From IMG/VR virus record IMGVR_UViG_3300034013_000427, positions 1 through 43,050 of that record: a stretch of 43,050 nucleotides of DNA. The stretch is one strand, 5' to 3'. The notes beneath the pieces were generated by a model. The model saw nothing but the letters and a program-made list of their open reading frames with translations. It made no database searches and was not told where the DNA came from. Both the position numbers and the translations under genes were made by a program. Source of the stretch: a virus. Below are positions 20,189 to 26,554 of this stretch, piece after piece (within the stretch, counting starts at the first letter, position 1; each line of letters opens with the position of its first letter).

Positions 20189-20388
20189 TAGACACCCCAC
20201 TCATCATTAGGTAATTTATCCATTTCATTGTTAATTAGAGATGCCCATCTATGCGCCTGTATTCTCTTATAAACCTTATAACCGATAAAAACAAGGGCAG
20301 ACAAGATAAGGAAAGCCCATGATAGGGATAGATAGAGGAAGTCCCCTAAGTCAAGCATTAAGCCGTATTCATTTAGTTCGATAGTCAT
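20188..20388 (-). CDS. Small membrane protein (66 aa)
   Basis: ATG 20388 follows GGGAGAATT. One transmembrane segment (LYLSLSWAFLILSALVFIGY, about 18-37) and a basic cytoplasmic-type tail. Function unknown. Confidence 0.55.
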   Translation of the reverse strand: MTIELNEYGLMLDLGDFLYLSLSWAFLILSALVFIGYKVYKRIQAHRWASLINNEMDKLPNDEWGV

Positions 20389-20390
20389 TA

Positions 20391-20573
20391 TTAATTCTCC
20401 CATGATAGTGCGTATAGTTTTGCTAGTTCGTCTGTATCTTCATCATTAAACTCATCTAGTGGAGGTTGTTCCTCATCTACCTCATCAAGGTATGTGTATG
20501 CGTCTGCGACATCTTCTTGGATAGTATCCCATTTAGATACGCTGTTATTCTCGTATGAGTATGCGTATGACAT
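20391..20573 (-). CDS. Acidic hypothetical protein (60 aa)
   Basis: Strongly acidic (DEVDEEQPPLDEFNDEDTDE in the middle), DNA-mimic-like in composition only. Coupled to the upstream gene. Function unknown. Confidence 0.5.
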   Translation of the reverse strand: MSYAYSYENNSVSKWDTIQEDVADAYTYLDEVDEEQPPLDEFNDEDTDELAKLYALSWEN

Positions 20574-20686
20574 TACTTATTCATCTCCTTAGCAATAGCC
20601 TCTGATTTAGTAAGTGCCTCTAGTGCTATGGCTAGAGAGGCGAGGCGTTGCGCCTCCACCATTTGCTTGTATTCATCTAGTGTCAT
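20573..20686 (-). CDS. Very small helical protein (37 aa)
   Basis: A single amphipathic helix. TAATG overlaps at both ends. Function unknown. Confidence 0.45.
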   Translation of the reverse strand: MTLDEYKQMVEAQRLASLAIALEALTKSEAIAKEMNK

Positions 20687-20835
20687 TAGTTAGTTTCTAC
20701 CTTTCGCAAGTGTGCTACTACATTTTTAGAAATCTTTTGTAAATCTTTAACTGTCTTAGTCATCTCATCTACGCTATTAGCGGTTTGAAATCCGAGGAAT
20801 TGTGAGCCGTCCCAAATTGTGTATGTTATTGTCAT
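20686..20835 (-). CDS. Hypothetical protein (49 aa)
   Basis: Starts MTITYTIWDGSQFLGFQT, then a basic helix. First gene of a five-gene unit; leader AACAAACGAAAG precedes it. Function unknown. Confidence 0.5.
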   Translation of the reverse strand: MTITYTIWDGSQFLGFQTANSVDEMTKTVKDLQKISKNVVAHLRKVETN

Positions 20836-20870
20836 TTACTGTTCTTCTTTCGTTTGTTGGTTATAATGGA

Positions 20871-20936
20871 ATTGTAGCCTATTGGGCTGACATTATCAAG
20901 CCGACACGCACCCTGTGGGGTGTGAGTTGTGTCACA
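20871..20936 (-). promoter_or_regulatory. TGTCA-N11-TACAAT promoter with CRP-type site, gene 20835
   Basis: TGTCA (20892-20888), 11 bp, TACAAT (20876-20871). Perfect TGTGAGTTGTGTCACA at 20921-20936, centre 40.5 bp away, overlapping the stop of the upstream gene. Confidence 0.8.
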
Positions 20937-21102
20937 TACCTCGCTTGAGGCGAATAGCCTCGACCTGTGCTAATTGCTCAGGTGTAGCGTTGCGGAAAGC
21001 CTGTACGCTCTCCCTTATCCAAGGTGACTTAGCCATAGCCTTTTCATGCGCTATGTGGCGAGCAAGGTCTTGCTCTGCCTTTATTCTATTTAGTGTATTC
21101 AT
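20932..21102 (-). CDS. Hypothetical protein (56 aa)
   Basis: Helical, starting MNTLNRIKAEQDLARHIAHE. ATG 21102 has leader AACAAACGAAAGG; the frame extends to 21147 but into the promoter. First gene of the leftward cluster. Function unknown. Confidence 0.55.
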   Translation of the reverse strand: MNTLNRIKAEQDLARHIAHEKAMAKSPWIRESVQAFRNATPEQLAQVEAIRLKRGM

Positions 21103-21137
21103 TAGATGAGTACCTTTCGTTTGTTTGTTATACCTTA

Positions 21138-21213
21138 AGCATAGCATGGGGGACTGACAAATTGAGGCACATCTCGGGCGTGTCGCAAAAAAATCTTTGT
21201 GATGCTCATCACA
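21138..21213 (-). promoter_or_regulatory. TGTCA-N11-TATGCT promoter with CRP-type site, gene 21102
   Basis: TGTCA (21159-21155), 11 bp, TATGCT (21143-21138) preceded by TGC. Perfect TGTGATGCTCATCACA at 21198-21213, centre 50.5 bp away. Confidence 0.8.
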
Positions 21214-21326
21214 CTCACGCTCAAGCCCAAAAGAATAATGGGCGCACTATCCAAAATGTCCGTTTTGTCCAGGGTGTGTATCATACATGTAAAAAATATA
21301 TTAACATTTTCTTAAATCCTAAAAAA

Positions 21327-21342
21327 CAGTCGACTAGAATAT
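21327..21342 (+). repeat. 16-bp direct repeat, left copy
   Basis: CAGTCGACTAGAATAT, identical to 22371-22386. The pair flanks the zinc-finger and glycosyltransferase genes. Confidence 0.6.
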
Positions 21343-21358
21343 AAGGCGGTGGTACAAT
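21330..21358 (+). promoter_or_regulatory. Extended -10 promoter, leaderless start at 21365
   Basis: TACAAT (21353-21358) preceded by TGG, with a weak TCGACT 17 bp upstream. Six bases separate the -10 from ATG 21365. Confidence 0.65.
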
Positions 21359-21364
21359 AGAGAT

Positions 21365-21478
21365 ATGACATGTTCATTTTGCGATAAATACGCATATACA
21401 AGTATGATCAACAGCAAAGGTGTTAAATATAACCTTTGCGAGATACATGTAAAAAAAATTAGCACAATTGACAAGTAA
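21365..21478 (+). CDS. Very small zinc-knuckle protein (37 aa)
   Basis: CSFC at 3-6 and CEIH at 25-28 make one CCCH-type zinc site. Leaderless start. Next gene begins 10 bases later. Function unknown. Confidence 0.5.
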   Translation: MTCSFCDKYAYTSMINSKGVKYNLCEIHVKKISTIDK

Positions 21479-21487
21479 GGCAAAGCA

Positions 21488-22381
21488 TTGATTGATTCAG
21501 AATTACCATTCTTTGGATTTGGCGTAGATATTCCAAAAATTATATGGCAAACTGGAAAAGAAGATTTTGAAAATTTACAATATCCCTTTAATATAAACGT
21601 AGAAACCTGGAAACAGGTTAACCCAGAATGGGAATACAGATACTCCAATCAAAAAGAAAAGATTAGCCAGATAAATGATTTTGGAGATAAAGATCTATCT
21701 GAGCTTTCATCTAAACTTTGGGGAGCATTTTTAGCAGATCTTTGGAGGTATATTGTTATATACAATCATGGTGGGGTATATGTAGATCTAGATACCGTAG
21801 CTCGATTGCCCTTAGACATAATTAAATACAATATTACCAATAAGCTAAACGAAACATTTATAATGCCAGATCTAGGAAAATGGGGATACGGTACGCCAAA
21901 TAGCCCTACAACTTCTATGTTGGTATATAAAGGATCGGAAGATGGCAAAAGGGTTTATTGTCAAGGCTGCTATGATTTTGTAGAGTATATTTTGGAAAGA
22001 AATGGCAATAAAAAAATTTATCTACCAAATTCTTCTTTTGCTGCAATAAAAAGGGCAAAGCCAATTAAATATGTTTTAGATGAAGTCAAAGCAAGATTTG
22101 CTATGTTTAAAAAACTACATGATTATGATATTGATGGTATTCATGGATCTATACTTTTATCAGTAGACTGCTCTGCATGGGATTATGCAATAAACAAAAA
22201 CCCTAAACTAGTAGCACAAAATTTTATATATCAATATGATGCAACACCACTTAAAGGATCACTTTGGGAAAATGAATCTAATAAAAATAAAATTTTATTT
22301 AAAGATGAATTTATAGATTATGAAATTTTGCAAATAAACAAAACATCTTACAATAAGTTTATTAATAAAGCAGTCGACTAG
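21488..22381 (+). CDS. OCH1-type glycosyltransferase (DXD)
   Basis: The 297-residue protein opens with DIPKIIWQTGKEDF, the first motif of sugar-nucleotide transferases of the Gly_transf_sug/OCH1 type. WKQVNPEWEY (41-50) is followed by ADLWRY (83-88) and GGVYVDLDT (95-103), with the metal-binding D100-x-D102. It would transfer a sugar from a nucleotide donor to a host or virion acceptor. A TTG start is used after AAGGCAAAGCA. The cassette is bounded by a 16-bp direct repeat. Confidence 0.8.
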   Translation: MIDSELPFFGFGVDIPKIIWQTGKEDFENLQYPFNINVETWKQVNPEWEYRYSNQKEKISQINDFGDKDLSELSSKLWGAFLADLWRYIVIYNHGGVYVDLDTVARLPLDIIKYNITNKLNETFIMPDLGKWGYGTPNSPTTSMLVYKGSEDGKRVYCQGCYDFVEYILERNGNKKIYLPNSSFAAIKRAKPIKYVLDEVKARFAMFKKLHDYDIDGIHGSILLSVDCSAWDYAINKNPKLVAQNFIYQYDATPLKGSLWENESNKNKILFKDEFIDYEILQINKTSYNKFINKAVD

Positions 22382-22386
22382 AATAT
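22371..22386 (+). repeat. 16-bp direct repeat, right copy
   Basis: CAGTCGACTAGAATAT, identical to 21327-21342. It includes the stop codon of the glycosyltransferase gene. Confidence 0.6.
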
Positions 22387-22629
22387 CTTTTAAAATCCAT
22401 TGACTTTGTAAAATAACAAATGCTACACTTAGTTTGCTTTGTGGGGGGCTTACCCTGAAACTCAATATGTACCAGATGACATCTGTGGATATATGTTCAG
22501 GAACTGCTTTCTCTATCTTTCCAAAAAGAAAAAATTTGGGGGGTAGGGGGGCTTTCCTAAAATCTAATATCCCCAGATAAATCATTAAAAACAAAGAAAA
22601 AAATACATAAGAAAAGGCGGGATAGAAAG
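22387..22629. other. Intergenic stretch without a confident gene
   Basis: Contains a possible promoter TTGACT-N18-TACACT near 22400-22430 and two G-runs (22541-22552), then an A-rich stretch. A 37-codon frame from an ATG near 22466 has no clear ribosome site. May encode a short RNA; nothing firmer is visible. Confidence 0.3.
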
Positions 22630-22707
22630 ATGAAGTTAATTATTGCAGTAGCCATAGTAACTGTAATGACTTTCATCCTTGGTATTATATATCAGATAAT
22701 AGGCTAA
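22630..22707 (+). CDS. Possible membrane micropeptide (25 aa)
   Basis: Nearly the whole peptide is hydrophobic (MKLIIAVAIVTVMTFILGII), one membrane helix. GGCGGG lies about 10 nt upstream. Too short to be sure. Confidence 0.35.
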   Translation: MKLIIAVAIVTVMTFILGIIYQIIG

Positions 22708-22712
22708 TATAA

Positions 22713-22787
22713 GGGCCTATAGCTTAATCTGGTTAAAGCAATTGTCTTATATGCAATCGACTTTGGGTTCAAATCCCAATAGGCCTA
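22713..22787 (+). tRNA. tRNA-Ile (anticodon TAT)
   Basis: Cloverleaf: acceptor GGGCCTA/TAGGCCT, D-stem GCTT/AAGC, anticodon stem ATTGT/GCAAT around loop CTTATAT (anticodon TAT), five-base variable loop, T-stem TTGGG/CCCAA with loop TTCAAAT, discriminator A. CCA is not encoded. UAU would read AUA, a codon used heavily in this window. Confidence 0.9.
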
Positions 22788-22788
22788 C

Positions 22789-22817
22789 TTGGTTTCTCAC
22801 TTAATAGAGAGTATAAT
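22789..22817 (+). promoter_or_regulatory. Sigma-70-like promoter, leaderless start at 22824
   Basis: TTGGTT, 17-bp spacer, TATAAT (22812-22817), then 6 nt and ATG 22824. It begins right after the tRNA-Ile gene. Confidence 0.65.
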
Positions 22818-22823
22818 ACTTAC

Positions 22824-23441
22824 ATGACTAGCAGAATAGTAACCCATATACTTGAATCAAAACTTAAGGATCTCCCGTTTTCTGTTTTAAAAAATTGCCT
22901 TGATTCAGAAATAACGCCAGAAATGTTTATAGAGTATTGCAATAGTGTATATGACGAACAGATTTCAGATTGGGATAAAAACTGTTTTAGAAGCCCAAGA
23001 CAGACAATAGAGGCAGATCACCTTAATTACTTTCCTGAATGGAAGATTATAGTAAAAGATTTATCTAAACTTTACGGGAATATAGACACTTATTATCTTA
23101 GTCTCATGCAAACTGGAGAAAAGTCGATAAATACAATACATGCTGGTCTTCACAATGATAGTGCAGATGTTGTTCACATAAATTGTTTTGGTCAAGTAGA
23201 ATGGACTTTAGTTGACCCAAATGATGTGGATCAAAAAGAAAATAAAGTTGTCTTAGAACCAGGTGATATGCTATATATGAGAGGAATGACTCTTCATCAA
23301 ACCATTCCTTTGACCAAAAGAGGATCGCTTATATTTATGACCCTTCCCTTAAATACAGATTATAATTTTAGCACTGATAATCAAAAGGAAATGCTTTTAG
23401 AAGGTATTAAAAGTGATTTATCTAACAAAAGATACATCTAG
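22824..23441 (+). CDS. JmjC/cupin-type dioxygenase
   Basis: The 205-residue protein has H110-x-D112 in AGLHNDSADVVHINCFGQVEW and VVLEPGDMLYMRGMTLHQTI with distal H158. This is the double-stranded beta-helix pattern of Cupin_8/JmjC hydroxylases such as the ribosomal oxygenases. The classical 2-oxoglutarate Lys/Thr pair cannot be placed with certainty. The substrate is likely a protein side chain. Leaderless start after tRNA-Ile. Confidence 0.65.
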   Translation: MTSRIVTHILESKLKDLPFSVLKNCLDSEITPEMFIEYCNSVYDEQISDWDKNCFRSPRQTIEADHLNYFPEWKIIVKDLSKLYGNIDTYYLSLMQTGEKSINTIHAGLHNDSADVVHINCFGQVEWTLVDPNDVDQKENKVVLEPGDMLYMRGMTLHQTIPLTKRGSLIFMTLPLNTDYNFSTDNQKEMLLEGIKSDLSNKRYI

Positions 23442-23454
23442 TTTGTATGTGGAG

Positions 23455-23460
23455 TATAAT
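23455..23460 (+). promoter_or_regulatory. -10 box of a leaderless promoter
   Basis: TATAAT 6 nt before ATG 23467. No convincing -35. It supports the shorter start of the next gene. Confidence 0.5.
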
Positions 23461-23466
23461 AGTAAA

Positions 23467-23610
23467 ATGATAGCTTATGATGTTCCTCTTTCCGCCCTCC
23501 TTTTTATAATGTGGGCTGGCATACCAGTGGAAGAATATATAAAAGGGCCTACTGAGGAAGAAACCTTAGCTTACATTGAGATGATAAGGAAGATTATTGC
23601 GGATGAGTAA
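23467..23610 (+). CDS. Small hypothetical protein (47 aa)
   Basis: From the leaderless ATG the protein reads MIAYDVPLSALLFIMWAG and ends in a charged helix. A longer frame from 23413 overlaps the previous gene by 29 nt and is less likely. Function unknown. Confidence 0.5.
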   Translation: MIAYDVPLSALLFIMWAGIPVEEYIKGPTEEETLAYIEMIRKIIADE

Positions 23611-23860
23611 ATACAGCATACTAACTGGGTTAAACTATGAAGAAGGCAAATGCGAATACTGCGATGAAGATGCATACGTGAAGCTAACTATTAAACTAGA
23701 AAGCGCTAAGGATTTAAATGATCCTCATATATGCGAATCTAGATTTTGTTCTATAAGAGGTGGAGCACAATTAGAAAGCATTAAGTTGCTATGCTCTGAA
23801 TGTTTAAATGAAAAGCTTCCACACGATTTTACTCACATGGGTAAATATGTTAATACTTAA
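23603..23860 (+). CDS. Cysteine-rich hypothetical protein (85 aa)
   Basis: CEYC (about 17-20) and a later CSEC, with extra Cys between, suggest a zinc site around a beta insertion. ATG overlaps the end of the upstream gene. A TTG two codons earlier is possible. Function unknown. Confidence 0.5.
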   Translation: MSKYSILTGLNYEEGKCEYCDEDAYVKLTIKLESAKDLNDPHICESRFCSIRGGAQLESIKLLCSECLNEKLPHDFTHMGKYVNT

Positions 23861-23922
23861 TATTAGAGTCTCTATTTTTCGGCTCACTTTTCGCCGCACT
23901 TTTTTAGTAGATAGTTTATATA

Positions 23923-24711
23923 ATGGTTAATGCTAATCCTGAAATACTAGAATTAAATTTAAAGCTTCTTTCAAGCAAAAAATTTGAAAAGCTTTCAGAT
24001 GAGGTCTATATATATAGAAACTTTTTATCTAAGCAAGAATGTATAGATTTAATAAATGAAGCTTGCCAAGATTCAGAATCACACGATTCTGAATTTACAT
24101 CTAAATCTTTAGATAGATATAGACAAAGATTGCATGAAGAATTTAACTACGAATCTCAAAGTAATATTTCTGAAAACAATTTAGGCGGCCCCTGGGATAA
24201 GCTTTTGTGTCGACAGTTAGATAAAAATAATAATTCTAATTATACATTTTCTCCTCACGTAGATATATATAATTTTTTTGTAGATTACCACAATGCAGCT
24301 GTTCTAAAACCACTAAAAAACTATACAAAAGTAACCCTTGGCCACATGTCGTTTATAATTTATTTTTCAGAAGACTTTGAGGGTGGGGAAATTCATTATC
24401 CAGAGTATGGCATTACATACAAGCCTAAAACTGGAGACATGATTCTTCATAATGTAGAAGTTGTTCATTCTGTAAAAAAAATATTGTCTGGGAAAAGATG
24501 GTCTTATCAGTCAAGTCTTAGTTCTATTAAATACATACCAGATTTAATGTACGCAAAATTTATAGAAGATAATGATTATTACATTCAATGTACAAATGAA
24601 AAAAATATAGAAAACAATCCTATATTTTTTTATAGGTCTGATCAAGAACCAATTTTTAATGAAAGGCTAAAGCCGTTTGCTAGTGTTAAAGGAAATTGGG
24701 GCGGAAATTAA
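23923..24711 (+). CDS. 2OG-Fe(II) oxygenase (prolyl-hydroxylase type)
   Basis: The 262-residue protein has an N-terminal YRNFLSKQECIDLI segment. Iron ligands are H112-x-D114 (SPHVD) and H182, with R192 as the 2-oxoglutarate contact ten residues after the distal His, and FSEDFEGGEIHYP between them. All ligands are present. The start is uncertain, since a TATAAT (23919-23924) overlaps the ATG. It converges with the next oxygenase gene, overlapping by 4 nt at the 3' ends. Confidence 0.8.
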   Translation: MVNANPEILELNLKLLSSKKFEKLSDEVYIYRNFLSKQECIDLINEACQDSESHDSEFTSKSLDRYRQRLHEEFNYESQSNISENNLGGPWDKLLCRQLDKNNNSNYTFSPHVDIYNFFVDYHNAAVLKPLKNYTKVTLGHMSFIIYFSEDFEGGEIHYPEYGITYKPKTGDMILHNVEVVHSVKKILSGKRWSYQSSLSSIKYIPDLMYAKFIEDNDYYIQCTNEKNIENNPIFFYRSDQEPIFNERLKPFASVKGNWGGN

Positions 24712-25571
24712 TTTTTTAAAGAAGCTTTAAGTGCTTCTTCTTCTGCCATATCTGCAAAAAATGCTTCTGCCAAATCTAATCCTTTTAATCCAGAGTCTTG
24801 CATCTCTTTAATTTTTTCTTTTGTAAACTGAGGATTTTCTATTAATGGCTTCATCCATTCAACCTCAAACTTAGAAGATTTATCTCCAATTTGCTCAAAG
24901 TACTCATCACTTTTGTAATTATAAAATGTTCCAGGATTATCTTCAGCTTTTAAAACAAAATTAGAGTAGGCGTATCTTGTCCCAGAAGTAACTTCTCTAA
25001 CACCGTGTGCGTAATCAGAAAATGCTCCGTGTATTACTACATCTCCTTCTTCTGGCTGATACTCTAAGCATGGTCCATCAAAGTTCGTTGTTTTCTTTGT
25101 TCCATCGGGATTTATGTTTGGATAAAATATTGCTCCGCCTTCAAACTTTCCAAAGTACGCAACTAGACCGTAGTCAATTATGCAACATGTTTGAAAAACA
25201 TCTGGCTGAGATAAGAGATGACAAGAATGCTTACCTGGTGAATCAGAATGAATAAACATTCCGTTATCTCCAGGTTTTACTTTTAAGAAATTTCTAGATG
25301 GGTGAATAACATATTCTGGAAAAATTAATTCAGATATAAATTCCCAAATATCTATTATTCCATCAATTGCTCCAGTTGTTTTATCAGCATACCAATCAAT
25401 TAATGTTTCTTCGTACTTGGTTGTAATTTCAGACTCTTTTTCAAGCTGGTCTTTAACTGAATTTAAAATTTCTTTAGGTATAATATTTTTAAAAACAAAA
25501 ACCCCAGTCTTTGTTCCATAATCATCAATTGTTGTAACAATTGTTTTGCATTCTGGTTTATCGTAAAACAT
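24708..25571 (-). CDS. 2OG-Fe(II) oxygenase
   Basis: The 287-residue protein has H108-x-D110 (FIHSD), FGKFEGGAIFYP near 140-151, YQPEEGDVVIHG, distal H189 and R199. The ligand set is complete. An insertion after FYP (about 152-168) sets it apart from the other copies. It is coupled to a 44-residue gene upstream by TAATG. Substrate unknown. Confidence 0.8.
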   Translation of the reverse strand: MFYDKPECKTIVTTIDDYGTKTGVFVFKNIIPKEILNSVKDQLEKESEITTKYEETLIDWYADKTTGAIDGIIDIWEFISELIFPEYVIHPSRNFLKVKPGDNGMFIHSDSPGKHSCHLLSQPDVFQTCCIIDYGLVAYFGKFEGGAIFYPNINPDGTKKTTNFDGPCLEYQPEEGDVVIHGAFSDYAHGVREVTSGTRYAYSNFVLKAEDNPGTFYNYKSDEYFEQIGDKSSKFEVEWMKPLIENPQFTKEKIKEMQDSGLKGLDLAEAFFADMAEEEALKASLKN

Positions 25572-25705
25572 TATTTCCTCCTAAAAAATTTATCTAAAAA
25601 ATTTTCAAATTTGCACAGCCAAGATTTGCACTCGTGTTTATTGTTGTTATTAAAATCAGCAAAATAAGGACGAGCCATAACCTGTTTAAAATGATCTCTT
25701 GCCAT
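25571..25705 (-). CDS. Small basic protein (44 aa)
   Basis: Basic protein with two Cys and a RRK end; AGGAGG inside its 3' end serves the next gene. Start lies 6 nt after TATAAT (leaderless). Function unknown. Confidence 0.5.
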   Translation of the reverse strand: MARDHFKQVMARPYFADFNNNNKHECKSWLCKFENFLDKFFRRK

Positions 25706-25711
25706 TTATTA

Positions 25712-25720
25712 ATTATACCA
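25712..25720 (-). promoter_or_regulatory. Extended -10 promoter, leaderless start at 25705
   Basis: Minus-strand TGG-TATAAT (25720-25712), six bases before the ATG. No strong -35. Confidence 0.6.
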
Positions 25721-25730
25721 CTTATAATAA

Positions 25731-25755
25731 AAAAACCCCATTTCTGGGGCTTTTT
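25731..25755 (-). terminator. Rho-independent terminator (possibly two-way)
   Basis: GCCCC-AGAAAT-GGGG followed by seven T on the minus strand, and T-rich on the other side too. It ends the 27115-25757 leftward unit just after the stop at 25757. Confidence 0.85.
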
Positions 25756-25756
25756 A

Positions 25757-25942
25757 TTACTTAAGCAAATTATTTGCTAACATCTCATCATATACTTCTG
25801 ATAGAAGATATTCCATTGCAACTAAGCCTTCAGAAATTTTAGCTTCAACCTCTTCTTCTGGCATTCCAGAACCTTTACCAAGGTATCTGTTTCCTTCAAG
25901 AAACTTTTCAAGCATTAGTTTTATTGCTGATTCTTTATTCAT
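25757..25942 (-). CDS. Hypothetical helical protein (61 aa)
   Basis: Acidic, helical. Overlaps the upstream stop by 8 nt. Function unknown. Confidence 0.5.
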   Translation of the reverse strand: MNKESAIKLMLEKFLEGNRYLGKGSGMPEEEVEAKISEGLVAMEYLLSEVYDEMLANNLLK

Positions 25943-26183
25943 TTTCTTCCTTCAAGTTATTATACGCTGGATTAGGCCCAAGGAGGAACCCATCTTTATG
26001 ATATTCTATCATTTTTTCTATTTTTTGTACATCTTCTTCGGATTTTGCCAGCATATTAGCAATTAAAACCATAATGTCGTATATCCTGTGAGACATTATG
26101 TAGTTTACTAGTGGCAAATTGTCTTCAAGAGCATCGCTTTTTTCAGAACCCGCCTCATTCGACATCTTTTGTTTTAATTCCAT
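25935..26183 (-). CDS. Hypothetical helical protein (82 aa, or 76 from 26165)
   Basis: Acidic helical protein with an IMSHRIYDIMVLIANMLAKS segment. Two ATGs are possible: 26183 within the upstream gene, or 26165 just before that gene's stop. Function unknown. Confidence 0.5.
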   Translation of the reverse strand: MELKQKMSNEAGSEKSDALEDNLPLVNYIMSHRIYDIMVLIANMLAKSEEDVQKIEKMIEYHKDGFLLGPNPAYNNLKEENE

Positions 26184-26346
26184 CTATAGCTTCTTGCAAA
26201 GTGCTACCACTTTCAAGATGGTGATTTAAATACTTAAGAAATACTGATATTGCATTAGCTGCCAAGAAATCTGTATTCATATGTATACACGGTATATTCC
26301 TTGAAACTGCTCTAACTAAATCCTGGTCTAAATCAACTTTTTTCAT
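26155..26346 (-). CDS. Hypothetical protein (63 aa)
   Basis: The start at 26346 is preferred because the longer frame overlaps the zinc-ribbon gene completely. Helical with a short IPCIHMNTDFLAANAI segment. Function unknown. Confidence 0.5.
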   Translation of the reverse strand: MKKVDLDQDLVRAVSRNIPCIHMNTDFLAANAISVFLKYLNHHLESGSTLQEAIDGIKTKDVE

Positions 26347-26542
26347 TAACTTCTTTTTCCATTCTGTCATAAAGGGCCAAGCCAATTTGCTTTTTATAAT
26401 TACAGGCCAAACAATACAAGTATATACTATCTTCGGTATCTGTATTGGCAAAGAGAAAGCCTTGGCATAATGGACAATCCATTGACGCAACAAGGCCTTC
26501 TCTTGCAAGAGTTAAATACTTAGATACTAGTTGTACCTTAAT
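26333..26542 (-). CDS. Zinc-ribbon protein (69 aa) with a probable ATT start
   Basis: The frame has CPLC and CLAC knuckles about 23 residues apart, a clear zinc ribbon. The only ATG is just before the first knuckle, but AGAAAGGAG lies 5 nt before an in-frame ATT at 26542, which is the better start by spacing. It shares the leftward transcript of the lytic enzyme. Function unknown. Confidence 0.5.
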   Translation of the reverse strand: MKVQLVSKYLTLAREGLVASMDCPLCQGFLFANTDTEDSIYLYCLACNYKKQIGLALYDRMEKEVNEKS

Positions 26543-26554
26543 ATTAACTCCTTT

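Noticed and set aside
22466-22579. 37-codon frame in the gap before tRNA-Ile
   Set aside because: No ribosome site and a G-run-rich 3' part; kept only as a remark in the intergenic entry.
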